DNA from: Onthovicinus sp900555545
GTDB taxonomy: Bacteria > Bacillota > Clostridia > Oscillospirales > Acutalibacteraceae
Assembly (NCBI GenBank): GCA_949296915.1
Contig: CASFPX010000011.1
Location: 18,864-82,863 of the forward strand
Direction: 5' to 3'
Length of the DNA: 64,000 nucleotides
A program made the translations under genes and the position numbers. Positions within the stretch are counted from its first letter, which is position 1, and each line of letters begins with the position of its first letter. This document shows positions 23,363 through 32,951 of the stretch, piece after piece. Below the pieces are notes generated by a model. That model was not told where the DNA came from. It searched no databases and saw only the letters and a list, made by a program, of their open reading frames with translations.

Positions 23363-26300
23363 ATGCTTCAGCTTGTGTTGGGACGGTCCGGCAGCGGAAA
23401 GACAAAATATCTGCTCGATATGGCGGCCGCTCGTGCCCGCAGTGGGGAAAGCACTGTGTTCATGGTTCCGGAGCAGTTTTCTTTTGAGACGGAGCGGGCC
23501 ATTTTACGCTTGCTGGGGCCGCGCGATGCTTCGCGCGTAGAGGTGCTCAGCTTTACCCGCCTGCTGGACAGCTTCCGGCGCACCTATGGCGGCCGTGGAT
23601 TGGATCCGGTCAGCGAAGCGGAGCGTGCGCTCCTCATGAGCCGTTCTGTCCACACGGTAATTGATCATCTGGAGGTGTACGCAAAAAGTGCGGATTCCCC
23701 GGACTTTATTCGGGAATTGCTCTCCCTATCCGTACGATGCAAACAGTCCGGCGTTCGGCCGGAGCAGCTCAGCCAGGTGTCCGGACAGCTTGAAGGGGGA
23801 CTTTTACAGGACAAGTCCCGTGAGTTGTCCCTCATTTTGCAAAGCTATGATACATTGGTAAATGATAGCCGCTCTGAGCCGCTGGATGCCCTGGATTGGC
23901 TTGCGGACGCCCTGGAGCGGCAGCCTTTTTTTGCGCAAAAGGGCGTCCTGATCGACGCCTTTAAAAGTTTTACCGCCCAGGAGTACAAGATCCTCCGGGC
24001 AATTTTGACGCAGGCCGAATCGGTTGTGATCTCCCTATGTACGGATCGTGCGGGGGAACAACCGGTCTGTTCCAGGTTTTCTGTCACGTCGGATACGCTG
24101 CGGCGGCTAATGCGTCTGGCATCGTCTGCCGGGATTTCGGTCCGTACGCCGGTCCTGCTCCATGAGAGCCCGCGGTTCCAATCGCCGGAGCTCGCGGCGC
24201 TCGAGGAAAATCTGTTTGAGCCGGGCGGTGGTGCGTATGATGGTCCGGCCACAGGTGTGACGGTTTACCGTGCCCTGGACCGGGAGGGGGAGTGCGACTA
24301 TACGGCGCGGGAGATCAAGCGCCTGCTGCGTGAGGAGCACTACCGCTGTCGCGAAATTGCGGTAATCATGCGGAATGAGGGCGATTATATGCGCCCGCTG
24401 ATCGGGGCGCTGGAACGGTATGACGTGCCGGTGTTTGAGGACAGGCGCAGCCCGATAACCAGTCAGCCATTGATGGTTCTGGTGCGCTGTGCGCTCAAGA
24501 TGGCATGCTCCGGCCTGGATACGGATACGCTTATGCGCTACGCCAAATCAGGCCTCTGTGGTGTGCCGGGGGATCAGCTGGCGGAATTGGAGAACTATGC
24601 GCTGATGTGGAATATTCGCGCCGCTGACTGGCGGCAGCCTTTCAAGAGGCATCCACGTGGTCTGGAGACGGCGTTTACGCCAGAGGATGAACAGGCGCTA
24701 CACGATATCGAGCAGGCGCGCGGCGCGCTGATCGACCCGCTGCTCGCCTTTTTTGCACAGGTTAAGGCGGAGCGGACAGGGCAGGAGCTTGCGGCGGCGC
24801 TCTATGCACTGCTGGAGCGAATCCATGCACCGGAGAACCTGTTGGTGCTGGCGCAAAAGTTTGAATCGCGCGGTGATACGGAGCTGGCGCTGGAACAGGA
24901 GCGCATGTGGGAGCTGCTGATGGAGATCCTCAGCGCATTCGGCAGTGTCTACGGGACATCGGTGCTCTCCGTACGAAAGTTCTTTTCCCTGTTTGAGGTG
25001 ATCGTATCCCTCCAGACCTTGGGGAATATCCCACAGGGGCTGGACAATATTGCGCTTGGTACGGCAGATCGCGCCCGGCTGAATGCCCCGCGCGCCGTTT
25101 TTCTGCTCGGTGTGAACGAGGGGATTTTCCCCGCTGCCGCATCGGAGGGGGGGCTGTTTACCGACCGGGACTATCGGATTTTGGAACACTATGGGATTGA
25201 ACTTGGCGGCATCTGTGAGGATCAGGCGCTGGAGGAGCGTTTTATCACATATTGCGCGGCCAGCGCACCTTCCGAGCGGCTCTATCTCACCTATGCACAG
25301 GCCGATGAGAAGGGGGAGGGCCTTTCCCCCTCCATTCTGGTGGATGAGTGCCTGCATATCCTGCCGCACTGCACCAGGCGGGAGCAGGGGCTTGAGCGCG
25401 ATCTGGATTTGATCGAGAGCGGTAAATCTGCCCTTGCGCTGTATGCCGCACGCGTATCTGGTGATACACCGGAGCGTCGTGAACTGGAATCCTATTTGAA
25501 TAGCCGTCAGGAGTACGGCGGTGTTGCGGCCGCCATCCGGCGGAGCGCCGTACACACACCAGCTCAGATCCAGAATCCCGCTACGGCTGAAAAGCTGTTC
25601 GGCCGGAACATGACTGTTTCCGCCTCTCAGATCGAGGCGTACTATGAGTGCCCTTTCCAATATTACTGCAAATATGGACTCAAGGCCAAGCCACGTACGC
25701 TGGCGCAGCTGGATGCACTGCGCAGCGGCACGGCGATCCACTATGTGCTGGAGAATATCATCCGCGAGTGCGGCGCCGGGGGACTTGCCTCGTGCACGCC
25801 CGCGGAGCGCCTGGCGCTGGTGGAAAAGTATCTATACCATTACCGCGATGCGTACATGGGCGGCGAGGAGGCATTGACCGCACGGGATCGCTATGCCTTT
25901 TCCACTCTGGTGCGTACGGTATATACCCTGATCGAGCGGATTGCCGATGAGTTTCGGATATCGGATTTTGAACCTGTGGACTTTGAGCTGGATATCGGGG
26001 ACGGCGGCACCATTGAGCCCTATACACTAACGCTGGAAAACGGCGGTGTGCTGCGCGTCATGGGCAAGGTGGACCGTGTAGATATTTGCCGCAGGGACGG
26101 GGAAACGCTGATCCGCGTGATCGACTACAAATCCGGGGCTAAGGAGTTCCGGTTGTGCGATGTGATGCAGGGGCTTAATATTCAGATGGTCCTGTACCTG
26201 ATGTGCATTGTCCGGAACGGGGGGGCACACTATGGCGGTGCCCTGACCCCAGCCGGTGTGCTGTACCTCTCCTCCAAGGGGCCGGATAAGAACCTTGGCC

Positions 26301-26716
26301 GCCATGCGACGGACAAGGAGATCGTCAAAAAGCAGGACAGTGCCTACCGGATGAGCGGTATGGTATTGGATGACGCCCGGGTGATCTTGGCGATGGAAAA
26401 GGACGGTGCAGAGAAGTACATCCCCGCCCATGTGGATCAGAATGGACGGACGGGTGGAAATGTGATTTCACCGGATCAGTTCCGGAGCCTAAGCCGACGG
26501 ATTGACAGTCTGCTGCGCGAGATGGCGGACCGGCTGCACGCCGGGGCGATCCCGGCCTATCCGGTTGAGAGCCGCACGCACGACAAGACGTGCGAATACT
26601 GTGACTATCACGATATTTGCCGTGATAGTGGGAATCAAAAGCGCATTCTGCGCGATTTAAAACACGATAAATGCCAGGCGGAATTACAGCAGGAGGGGGG
26701 CGAAGGCCATGCCTGA
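23363..26716 (+). CDS. addB: ATP-dependent helicase/nuclease subunit AddB
   Basis: AddAB processes double-strand ends for RecA loading and recognises Chi-like sites, the Gram-positive counterpart of RecBCD. AddB (1117 residues) has a Walker A motif GRSGSGKT (7-14) and a C-terminal RecB-type nuclease domain with VIDYKSG near 918. Four cysteines fit the AddB iron-sulfur cluster: one in YYECPF near 762 and three in CEYCDYHDIC near 1077. The 3- and 6-residue gaps of the last three equal those of B. subtilis AddB. GGAGG precedes the ATG. It overlaps addA by 8 bases. Confidence 0.96.
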   Translation: MLQLVLGRSGSGKTKYLLDMAAARARSGESTVFMVPEQFSFETERAILRLLGPRDASRVEVLSFTRLLDSFRRTYGGRGLDPVSEAERALLMSRSVHTVIDHLEVYAKSADSPDFIRELLSLSVRCKQSGVRPEQLSQVSGQLEGGLLQDKSRELSLILQSYDTLVNDSRSEPLDALDWLADALERQPFFAQKGVLIDAFKSFTAQEYKILRAILTQAESVVISLCTDRAGEQPVCSRFSVTSDTLRRLMRLASSAGISVRTPVLLHESPRFQSPELAALEENLFEPGGGAYDGPATGVTVYRALDREGECDYTAREIKRLLREEHYRCREIAVIMRNEGDYMRPLIGALERYDVPVFEDRRSPITSQPLMVLVRCALKMACSGLDTDTLMRYAKSGLCGVPGDQLAELENYALMWNIRAADWRQPFKRHPRGLETAFTPEDEQALHDIEQARGALIDPLLAFFAQVKAERTGQELAAALYALLERIHAPENLLVLAQKFESRGDTELALEQERMWELLMEILSAFGSVYGTSVLSVRKFFSLFEVIVSLQTLGNIPQGLDNIALGTADRARLNAPRAVFLLGVNEGIFPAAASEGGLFTDRDYRILEHYGIELGGICEDQALEERFITYCAASAPSERLYLTYAQADEKGEGLSPSILVDECLHILPHCTRREQGLERDLDLIESGKSALALYAARVSGDTPERRELESYLNSRQEYGGVAAAIRRSAVHTPAQIQNPATAEKLFGRNMTVSASQIEAYYECPFQYYCKYGLKAKPRTLAQLDALRSGTAIHYVLENIIRECGAGGLASCTPAERLALVEKYLYHYRDAYMGGEEALTARDRYAFSTLVRTVYTLIERIADEFRISDFEPVDFELDIGDGGTIEPYTLTLENGGVLRVMGKVDRVDICRRDGETLIRVIDYKSGAKEFRLCDVMQGLNIQMVLYLMCIVRNGGAHYGGALTPAGVLYLSSKGPDKNLGRHATDKEIVKKQDSAYRMSGMVLDDARVILAMEKDGAEKYIPAHVDQNGRTGGNVISPDQFRSLSRRIDSLLREMADRLHAGAIPAYPVESRTHDKTCEYCDYHDICRDSGNQKRILRDLKHDKCQAELQQEGGEGHA

Positions 26717-29700
26717 ATGGACGCCGGAACAGAGAAATGCGATCACAGCCCGGGGCGGCACGGTACTCGTCAGTGCAGCGGCCGGCTCCGGTAAAACCGC
26801 CGTATTGGTGGAGCGCGTGGTGGAGCGGATCTGTGACGAATCGGATCCGTGTGATATCAATGAGATGTTGATCGTCACCTTTACGCGTATGGCCGCCGGC
26901 GAAATGCGCGAGCGGATCGCTGCGGCGCTTGCCAGGCGGTCGGCAGCCGATCCGGCCAACCGGAGACTCGCGCGCCAGCAGGTGCTGATCGATCAGGCCT
27001 CTATCGGGACGATCGACAGCTTTTGTGCAGCCCTCGTGCGCGAGAATTTTCATGCACTTGGGATCCCTTCCGACTTTGGGATGCTTGACGAAACGGACGC
27101 CGCCGAACTCAAACGCGCCGCATGCGGCCGTGCACTGGAGGAGTTATACGATCAACATCCGGCGGGGTTGCCCGAACTGCGCGAGCTGTTCAGCAGCGGA
27201 CGGACGGATCTCCGGCTGGAGGAAACGATCATCCGGATTGACGACTTTATCATGGCATACCCATTCCCCGATGAGTGGCTGGAGCGCGCCATCTCCTCCT
27301 ATGATATGGCGCAGGGGATAGCCGGGAATGCCTGGGGCGGTCTGGCGTTTGATATTTTGGAGCAGAATGGGGAGGATGCAGTACGTCTGCTTGAATCCTG
27401 CTGTGAACTGGCCCAAAGGGGCGACGATATCCTGGATCAAAAGGCGTCGCCCGTACTCCTGCAGGAGCTTGATTTTGTGCGGGGATTCCTCCAACGGGTG
27501 CGGGAACGGAACTGGGATGGCGCCTATGAGCTGGTACGCGGTTACAAGTATCAGCGGCTCGACGTGCGTAAGACGGAGAGCAAGGATCTGTTGGAGATGA
27601 TTAAGGCGCGTCGGAATTTTGTCAAAGACACGATTTTCAAATCAAATGTCCAGCCGATCCTCTGCGCCACGGAGGCGGAGACGGCGGAGGATTTTGCCTC
27701 GCTTCAACCGGTGCTCGCCCTGCTGCTGCAGACGGTGCGCCGCTTTGAGGAGATATACGGCGAGCTGAAGGCCGCGCAGAATCAATACGACTTCAGCGAT
27801 ATCATGCATTTTGCCCTGCGGCTGCTGGTCGAAAAGCGGGAGGATGGCTTTGCGCGCACGGAATATGCCGCCCAGATCGCGGCACGCTACCGCGAGGTCA
27901 TGGTTGACGAATATCAGGATGTCAATGCGGCACAGGAGTTATTGTTCCGCGCCATATCAGACCGGGAGGAGAACCTCTTTTTCGTCGGGGACGTCAAGCA
28001 GAGTATCTATGGTTTCCGGCAGTCTATGCCGCACATCTTCATCCGCCGCCGTGAGTCGATGGCGCCTTATGACGGTGTGACTTATCCGGCCTGCATTACG
28101 TTGGGCAGGAATTTCCGATCCAGACGCGGCGTGACGGGAACTGTGAACTATATCTTTTCCCGCATTATGTCCGAGCGGGCTGGCGACGTCGCCTACAACC
28201 GGGAGGAGGAGCTTGTCTATTCTGCCTCCTATGGGGAAAAGGATGCACCCGATGTCACCTTTGCGGTAGTGGAAGAGTCGGGCACTCAGCCGGAATGTAT
28301 TGCTCAGATGATCGCAGACCGGGTGCGCTCTGGAATGATGATCGGCCAGAAAACCGAGGGCGGTATGGTACAGCGGCCGGTTCGGTACTCCGATTTCTGC
28401 ATTCTGCTCCGATACTATAAAAATCATGTGGAAAAGTATGCGTCAGCGTTGGCACGAGCCGGGATCCCGGTCCGTGCGGTGGGGGATGACGAGGTGTTCT
28501 CCCAGCCGGAGGTTCGGGTGATTGTCTCGCTCCTGCGGGTGATTGACAATCCGATTCAAGATATCCCGTTAATTGCTGTCCTCCTATCCCCCCTGTTCGG
28601 GTTTACGGAGGATGAGCTGGCGCTGATTCGCACCGCCCAGCGGGGGGGCAGTTTTTACGCCGCGGTGTGCACCTGTGCTCAGCGTGGGGACGGGCACTGT
28701 GCCATCTTCCTGGAGGAGCTGGAGCAGCTGCGCGACCTGTCCGCAGTGCTCACGCCGGGCGAACTGTTGGAGCGCATTTATGACCGGACGGATTATCCCA
28801 CCGTCGCCACTGCCGGCAAGCCGGATGCTGCGGGCAATCTGAATATTCTGCTCTGCTGTGCGCGTTCCTTCCAGCGGGATACGGGGATCGGCGGCTTTGT
28901 CCGTTACGTGGACACCGTGCTCGCGGGTGGCGGTATGAAAAAAAAGACAGCTGGTGACAGTGGAGACGCCGTCTCCCTGATGAGCATCCACAAGAGCAAG
29001 GGTCTGGAATATCCCGTCTGCATTTTGGCCGGATGTGAAACTCTGATGAGCACCCGATCCTATACTGGGGATGTGGTGCTCCACTCGGAATATGGCGCTG
29101 GGATGAAAATGATTGACATCCAGCGCATGCGTAAGTTCGATACGCTCGCCAATACCGTCGCTGCCAATCTGGTGCGCAGTGGAGAGGTGAGTGAGGGGCT
29201 GCGCCTGCTCTATGTGGCGCTGACCCGGGCGCGCGAGGAACTTGTGATGGTCGCGGAACTCCCCAAACTGGACGAGGTTGCCGCGCGATGCGCCGCCTTT
29301 GTGCAGGAGGATGGGACGGTGGATCCCGCCTTTGTCGCCAATAGCAAACGGTTCAGTGACTGGATGATTGCCGCGCTGGTCTCCCATCCGGATGCCCGTC
29401 TGCTGCGGGAGGGGATTCTGTTCCTGTTTCCGGTGTCGGAGGGCGCCGATCCAATCCGCTTTTGTACCGTCCGGCCCCAGCCCGAGTTGGAGCAGGCGGA
29501 AGCCGTGGAGGAGGGGACGGAAGCGGAATTTGACGCACAGGCATTTGGCGCTGCCCTCCGGGAACGGATCGAATACCGCTACCCCTATCTGCCGCTGTCA
29601 GAGGTGGCGGCCAAGCGCGCCGCCTCCCATGGGGATGAGAGTGCGATTGACAGCGCGTTTTTTGCGTCGGAGCGCCCCGCTTTTATGAACCAGAAAGGGC

Positions 29701-30209
29701 TTACACCGGCCCAGCGCGGGACAGCGACGCATGAATATATGCAGTTTGCCGACTACGCAGCAGCTGCCGCCGATGCGCATGCGGAGGGGGAACGTCTGGC
29801 TGCAGGCGGTTTCCTGACGGAGTCCCAGGCACAGGCTGTGGACTATGAACAGATTACCCGCTTTTTCCAGAGCGATCTGTACCGGAGGATTGCTGCATCA
29901 GGCCATGTCTACCGTGAGGAGCGGTTTGCCATCGAGGTCCCGGCAGGGGAGTACTATGACCTCCCGCCACAGCTGGCACAGGAACCAGTCTTTTTGCAGG
30001 GCGTAGTGGACTGCGCCTTTGTGGAGGAGGGGGAACTTGTGATTGTTGATTACAAGACGGATCGAGTCCGGGATATCCGGGCGCTGGCCGACCGTTATTC
30101 CAACCAGCTGAACGTTTACCGCCGTGCAATGGCACTCAGCAAGGGAATGCCGGTCAAGGCGTGTATCCTGTACTCCTTCCCGCTCGGTGAGACTATTTGC
30201 GTGGAATAG
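26709..30209 (+). CDS. addA: ATP-dependent helicase/nuclease subunit AddA
   Basis: AddA is the UvrD-like 3'-5' helicase and nuclease subunit of AddAB. The 1166 residues contain helicase motif I SAAAGSGKTAVL near 22-33, motif II VDEYQDVN near 399, the DAVSLMSIHKSKGLEYPV segment near 755 and LLYVALTRAREEL near 835. The C-terminal nuclease core is GVVDCAF followed by LVIVDYKTD near 1110. GGAGGGGG lies before the ATG, within the end of addB. It is the last gene of the unit, followed by a terminator. Confidence 0.96.
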   Translation: MPEWTPEQRNAITARGGTVLVSAAAGSGKTAVLVERVVERICDESDPCDINEMLIVTFTRMAAGEMRERIAAALARRSAADPANRRLARQQVLIDQASIGTIDSFCAALVRENFHALGIPSDFGMLDETDAAELKRAACGRALEELYDQHPAGLPELRELFSSGRTDLRLEETIIRIDDFIMAYPFPDEWLERAISSYDMAQGIAGNAWGGLAFDILEQNGEDAVRLLESCCELAQRGDDILDQKASPVLLQELDFVRGFLQRVRERNWDGAYELVRGYKYQRLDVRKTESKDLLEMIKARRNFVKDTIFKSNVQPILCATEAETAEDFASLQPVLALLLQTVRRFEEIYGELKAAQNQYDFSDIMHFALRLLVEKREDGFARTEYAAQIAARYREVMVDEYQDVNAAQELLFRAISDREENLFFVGDVKQSIYGFRQSMPHIFIRRRESMAPYDGVTYPACITLGRNFRSRRGVTGTVNYIFSRIMSERAGDVAYNREEELVYSASYGEKDAPDVTFAVVEESGTQPECIAQMIADRVRSGMMIGQKTEGGMVQRPVRYSDFCILLRYYKNHVEKYASALARAGIPVRAVGDDEVFSQPEVRVIVSLLRVIDNPIQDIPLIAVLLSPLFGFTEDELALIRTAQRGGSFYAAVCTCAQRGDGHCAIFLEELEQLRDLSAVLTPGELLERIYDRTDYPTVATAGKPDAAGNLNILLCCARSFQRDTGIGGFVRYVDTVLAGGGMKKKTAGDSGDAVSLMSIHKSKGLEYPVCILAGCETLMSTRSYTGDVVLHSEYGAGMKMIDIQRMRKFDTLANTVAANLVRSGEVSEGLRLLYVALTRAREELVMVAELPKLDEVAARCAAFVQEDGTVDPAFVANSKRFSDWMIAALVSHPDARLLREGILFLFPVSEGADPIRFCTVRPQPELEQAEAVEEGTEAEFDAQAFGAALRERIEYRYPYLPLSEVAAKRAASHGDESAIDSAFFASERPAFMNQKGLTPAQRGTATHEYMQFADYAAAAADAHAEGERLAAGGFLTESQAQAVDYEQITRFFQSDLYRRIAASGHVYREERFAIEVPAGEYYDLPPQLAQEPVFLQGVVDCAFVEEGELVIVDYKTDRVRDIRALADRYSNQLNVYRRAMALSKGMPVKACILYSFPLGETICVE

Positions 30210-30230
30210 AGCGGGTACATAGATCATCAG

Positions 30231-30280
30231 AGAGTGCACCCCATGGTTCCGGATTAGGACCGCAGGGTGTGCTCTTTTTA
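30231..30280 (+). terminator. Terminator after addA
   Basis: AGAGTGCACCC pairs with GGGTGTGCTCT (two G-U pairs) and TTTTT follows. It also lies just behind the convergent methyltransferase gene. Confidence 0.75.
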
Positions 30281-30281
30281 A

Positions 30282-31049
30282 TTAGTCCGCGGGCTTTTTA
30301 ATGCCCTTATAAATATAATACGGTTTTGAAAAAATATAGTTGCCGCTGTTGTAGGTCGATTTTAGATCAGCGATAAAAGCTGAATATTCCCGTTTGGTCA
30401 ATGCACCCGTATTTTCCTCTGCGAGCCATCCAACCTGGCGGCTGAATTCGTAGCCCCAATATCCCTCCTGGTATTCCGTCTCTACCACGCTGTGAACATA
30501 AACCTCGCTGTCAAAAAGTCCGCTCCTGTGAAAGAGGCCGTATTCTCTGCGGCCGATCCAACTGTCCAGATGATCCATCCATCCCTGCTTAGTCGTGGCG
30601 TAGGCATGGATTGCTCTCGCAATCAGTTCCTTATTCTCCCCGTTATAGACAATACTATCCCAATCGCAGTTGACGCATATTACGGTTCCGCCCGGTTTTA
30701 GGATACGATGGATCTCTTTTATAAAGAGCTCCTTATCGCTCAGGCACTCGAGCATATCTTTGGTGAATACGAGATCGTAGGCGTTGTCGGAGAGCGCCAG
30801 CCGTTTGGAACAGTCCATTACTTTCAATTGGACGGGCGCACTGTACTTGATGTTTTGAAATCCTTTGGCCGTAATATCGACGCCCAGTGCATCCATAATT
30901 TTGTCGGAGAAAACATCTATAAATCCCAGCAGGGTACCGGCATCACGGCAGCCCAAATCGATCACAGACGCATTCTCCGGCAGTTCGATCAGGTTGTATA
31001 TAGCGTTGTTCAACGAGGAATGTTTTGTTTCTGGTTGCGATTTAAACAT
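30282..31049 (-). CDS. Class I SAM-dependent methyltransferase under attenuator control
   Basis: The 255-residue protein has the methyltransferase fold: motif I VIDLGCRDAGTL near 29-40, an acidic post-I segment (ALGVDIT), YDLVFTKDMLECL near 92 and ILKPGGTVICVNCDWD near 116. These mark the UbiE/BioC-like methyltransferase_11 group; the substrate is unknown and it is not an Erm-type enzyme. AAAGGAGG stands 8 bases before the ATG. Base composition is more AT-rich than the neighbours. The gene is preceded by a 250-base leader with two small coupled reading frames and a terminator, an arrangement otherwise typical of drug-inducible resistance genes, so a role in antibiotic tolerance is possible but unproven. 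Confidence 0.8.
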   Translation of the reverse strand: MFKSQPETKHSSLNNAIYNLIELPENASVIDLGCRDAGTLLGFIDVFSDKIMDALGVDITAKGFQNIKYSAPVQLKVMDCSKRLALSDNAYDLVFTKDMLECLSDKELFIKEIHRILKPGGTVICVNCDWDSIVYNGENKELIARAIHAYATTKQGWMDHLDSWIGRREYGLFHRSGLFDSEVYVHSVVETEYQEGYWGYEFSRQVGWLAEENTGALTKREYSAFIADLKSTYNSGNYIFSKPYYIYKGIKKPAD

Positions 31050-31070
31050 GATAAAAGCCTCCTTTGCTCA

Positions 31071-31114
31071 TAAAAAACTCGCTGTTCACAGCTATGTGCC
31101 AGCAAACAGCGAGT
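31071..31114 (-). terminator. Attenuator terminator in the methyltransferase leader
   Basis: On the minus strand ACTCGCTGTT (31114-31105) pairs with AACAGCGAGT (31086-31077), enclosing an inner TGTG/CACA hairpin, followed by TTTTTT. The stop codon of the second leader frame lies inside the hairpin. Confidence 0.8.
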
Positions 31115-31202
31115 AAAAGAGTTCGTATTTTGATACGTTTTCCTCTGTTTTCAGGCACACAGCGTCAGATACCTGTACCCAAAAACAAGTACAGGCATTC
31201 AT
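31092..31202 (-). CDS. Leader reading frame 2, 36 residues
   Basis: A small frame beginning MNACTCFWVQVSDAV and ending KYELFYSLFAGT. It has no ribosome binding site of its own. Its ATG overlaps the stop of leader frame 1 in an ATGA, so translation would be coupled. Its stop (31092-31094) is in the loop of the attenuator hairpin, so a ribosome finishing it would cover the hairpin. Probably a regulatory peptide whose translation, rather than product, matters. Confidence 0.55.
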   Translation of the reverse strand: MNACTCFWVQVSDAVCLKTEENVSKYELFYSLFAGT

Positions 31203-31234
31203 CGTCGCATGAACCTGATAAAGGAAAACAACAC
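31199..31234 (-). CDS. Leader peptide 1, 11 residues
   Basis: A GTG start with a GGAGG site 8 bases upstream encodes MLFSFIRFMRR and stops in the ATGA shared with leader frame 2. The good ribosome binding site and tight coupling support real translation. The basic RFMRR end recalls arginine-rich macrolide-stalling motifs; this is inference only. Confidence 0.6.
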   Translation of the reverse strand: MLFSFIRFMRR

Positions 31235-31301
31235 AGCAGTAACCTCCGATTCTGATTTGCCGCTGGAAAATAAGCGCCGCTCCATCATGTATAGTGGTTA
31301 T

Positions 31302-31330
31302 AGAATAGCATGGTGGAATGGAAAAATCAA
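31302..31330 (-). promoter_or_regulatory. Promoter of the methyltransferase leader
   Basis: On the minus strand TTGATT, 17-base spacer, TATTCT. Transcription should start near 31295, leaving about 245 bases of leader. Confidence 0.65.
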
Positions 31331-31358
31331 GAGAGGATTTAGCGAAAAACAAGTATGG

Positions 31359-31397
31359 TAAAAAAACGCCTTGAGATGGTTTGAGACCTCAAGGCGT
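31359..31397 (-). terminator. Terminator after the flavodoxin gene
   Basis: On the minus strand ACGCCTTGAG pairs with CTCAAGGCGT and is followed by TTTTTT. It insulates the methyltransferase leader from the upstream unit. With the leader features, this accounts for the gene-poor stretch 31050-31421. Confidence 0.88.
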
Positions 31398-31421
31398 CAA
31401 TATACATCTCAATAGTAGCCA

Positions 31422-31916
31422 TCATGCCATGGTGGCCAACAACTCGTGATGTTCCACGTACGTGGCAACATCCTCTGCGTGTTTTTTCAGCTGTTTGGCG
31501 TTGACGCTGACCACGCTGGCACAGTGTCCACCCGCCAACTGGATACGTTTACGAAGGATATCACTCGCGTGTGATCCGCTGGACGTTGCGGAAAAAATCA
31601 TCCCGATGACCTCTTTTCCGCTCAGGTTGACGCTGTGCAAAAAGGCGTTGACGGCGGGCGCCGGGCTGAATGCCCATGCGGGTGTCGCGATGATTACAGT
31701 ATCGTACTGGCTGATATCGGCCTCAATTTCATCAATGACGGAACCTGCGCCGGAGGCAGCTGCTATCGCGCCGAAGGTGCAAGCGGAGAGAACGCCGCGG
31801 TCATATTTTTCACGCAGCTCGATCACATCAATCTCCCCCTCGCGGCGGGAGCTCTCACACAGCGTACGGACGTCATTCTTAATGGAATAATAGACCAACA
31901 GGGTTTTCATGATCAA
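31422..31916 (-). CDS. Flavodoxin-family protein
   Basis: The 164-residue protein has a flavodoxin-like fold: a beta strand TLLVYYSIKNDV at the start (FMN phosphate loop region, diverged), DTVIIATPAWAFSPAPAVNAFL near 75-95 and VIGMIFSATSSGSHASDIL near 106. It likely binds FMN and acts as a quinone/flavin oxidoreductase or electron carrier. Start: TTG 31916 has AAAGGAG about 6 bases upstream; ATG 31910 two codons later is possible. It lies 23 bases downstream of the alpha/beta hydrolase in one unit. Confidence 0.78.
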   Translation of the reverse strand: MIMKTLLVYYSIKNDVRTLCESSRREGEIDVIELREKYDRGVLSACTFGAIAAASGAGSVIDEIEADISQYDTVIIATPAWAFSPAPAVNAFLHSVNLSGKEVIGMIFSATSSGSHASDILRKRIQLAGGHCASVVSVNAKQLKKHAEDVATYVEHHELLATMA

Positions 31917-31939
31917 CGTCAGACTCCTTTGAAAATTCT

Positions 31940-32884
31940 TTATTGAACGGAGATTTTGTTATCTGCCCATTCCAGAATATCCTGGTAAACTTCTTCTTTG
32001 TTCAGCTCGTTTAGGATTTCGTGCCGGCCACCCGGATAGAGCTTCATGGTGACATCCTTGTGCCCGCTCTTTTTGAGCCCAGCTGATACTTCACGGATTC
32101 CTTTGCCATAAGTCCCAACCGGATCCTCTTCGCCGGAAATTAGCAGCATCGGCAGGATGTAGGGGACGCTGTTATACCAGTTTCTTGCTGAGATATCTTG
32201 TAGCAGCTTGAACAGTTCCCGGTAACCTGGATCCGTAAACCGGAATCCGCACAGGGGATCCGCCATGTATTGATCGACTGTTTTTTCGTCGCGGGTCAGC
32301 CAGTCAAACTTGGTGCGTGCAGGTTTAAAGCGCTTGTTATAACTGCCAAAGGCCAGCGAGTCCAGCAGATGGCTCCGATGATGATCGCCCTTTTCCCGGG
32401 CAATAATAGATGCGAGCGCCGCCCCAATTCCGGCGCCGGGGTTGGCTCCACTGGTACCGCAAAAAATGGCGGCATCAATGTTGTCTCCGTACAGCGCGCA
32501 ATATTTGCGTACAACAAAGGATCCCATTGAATGACCAAACAGGATTACCGGTTTGTCGGGAAATTCTTTTTTGGCAATGCCAGTCAGCGTCTTTACATCG
32601 TTTACCAATGCGTTACGGCCGTCCTCCTTGCCGAAGTAGCCAAGCTCATCTTCGCCGCTGATGGATTTACCGTGGCCGAGGTGGTCGTTGATAAAAACGG
32701 CATATCCATGACTGGCTAAAAATTCGGCAAAGGCATCATACCGGGCGGAGTGCTCCGCCATCCCGTGCGCGATCTGAAAGACCGCCTTGACGGACGCACG
32801 ATTTTCCGGCTCGATACTTTTGGCGTAGATATTACAAAGTTTAGAAACTGAAAGATAAGAATACTCATTTACTTTAAAGGCCAA
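31940..32884 (-). CDS. Alpha/beta hydrolase, monoacylglycerol-lipase-like (serine aminopeptidase S33 family)
   Basis: The 314 residues show the family pattern: oxyanion segment QIAHGMAEHSARYDAFAE near 38, the D-x-x-G-H-G-x-S loop NDHLGHGKS near 67, the nucleophile elbow LFGHSMGSF near 116, a catalytic Asp in GEEDPVG near 252 and His in GGRHE near 286. It probably cleaves monoacylglycerols or related esters. The start is TTG with AGGTGA 7 bases upstream. It heads a two-gene unit with the flavodoxin. Confidence 0.87.
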   Translation of the reverse strand: MAFKVNEYSYLSVSKLCNIYAKSIEPENRASVKAVFQIAHGMAEHSARYDAFAEFLASHGYAVFINDHLGHGKSISGEDELGYFGKEDGRNALVNDVKTLTGIAKKEFPDKPVILFGHSMGSFVVRKYCALYGDNIDAAIFCGTSGANPGAGIGAALASIIAREKGDHHRSHLLDSLAFGSYNKRFKPARTKFDWLTRDEKTVDQYMADPLCGFRFTDPGYRELFKLLQDISARNWYNSVPYILPMLLISGEEDPVGTYGKGIREVSAGLKKSGHKDVTMKLYPGGRHEILNELNKEEVYQDILEWADNKISVQ

Positions 32885-32951
32885 GTTCTCATCACCTCAC
32901 ATGAAAATTGCAACATTTGACTCGAAAGAGATGCTTCAAAACTTTGGTAAT

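Noticed and set aside
24698..25741. A 347-codon minus-strand frame opposite addB
   Set aside because: AddB is supported by its P-loop, nuclease and iron-sulfur motifs; the antisense frame has no supporting feature.
31092..31352. An 86-codon protein gene in the methyltransferase leader
   Set aside because: The longer frame starts upstream of the likely promoter. Only its last 37 codons lie downstream of, and coupled to, leader frame 1, so I keep just that part as leader frame 2.
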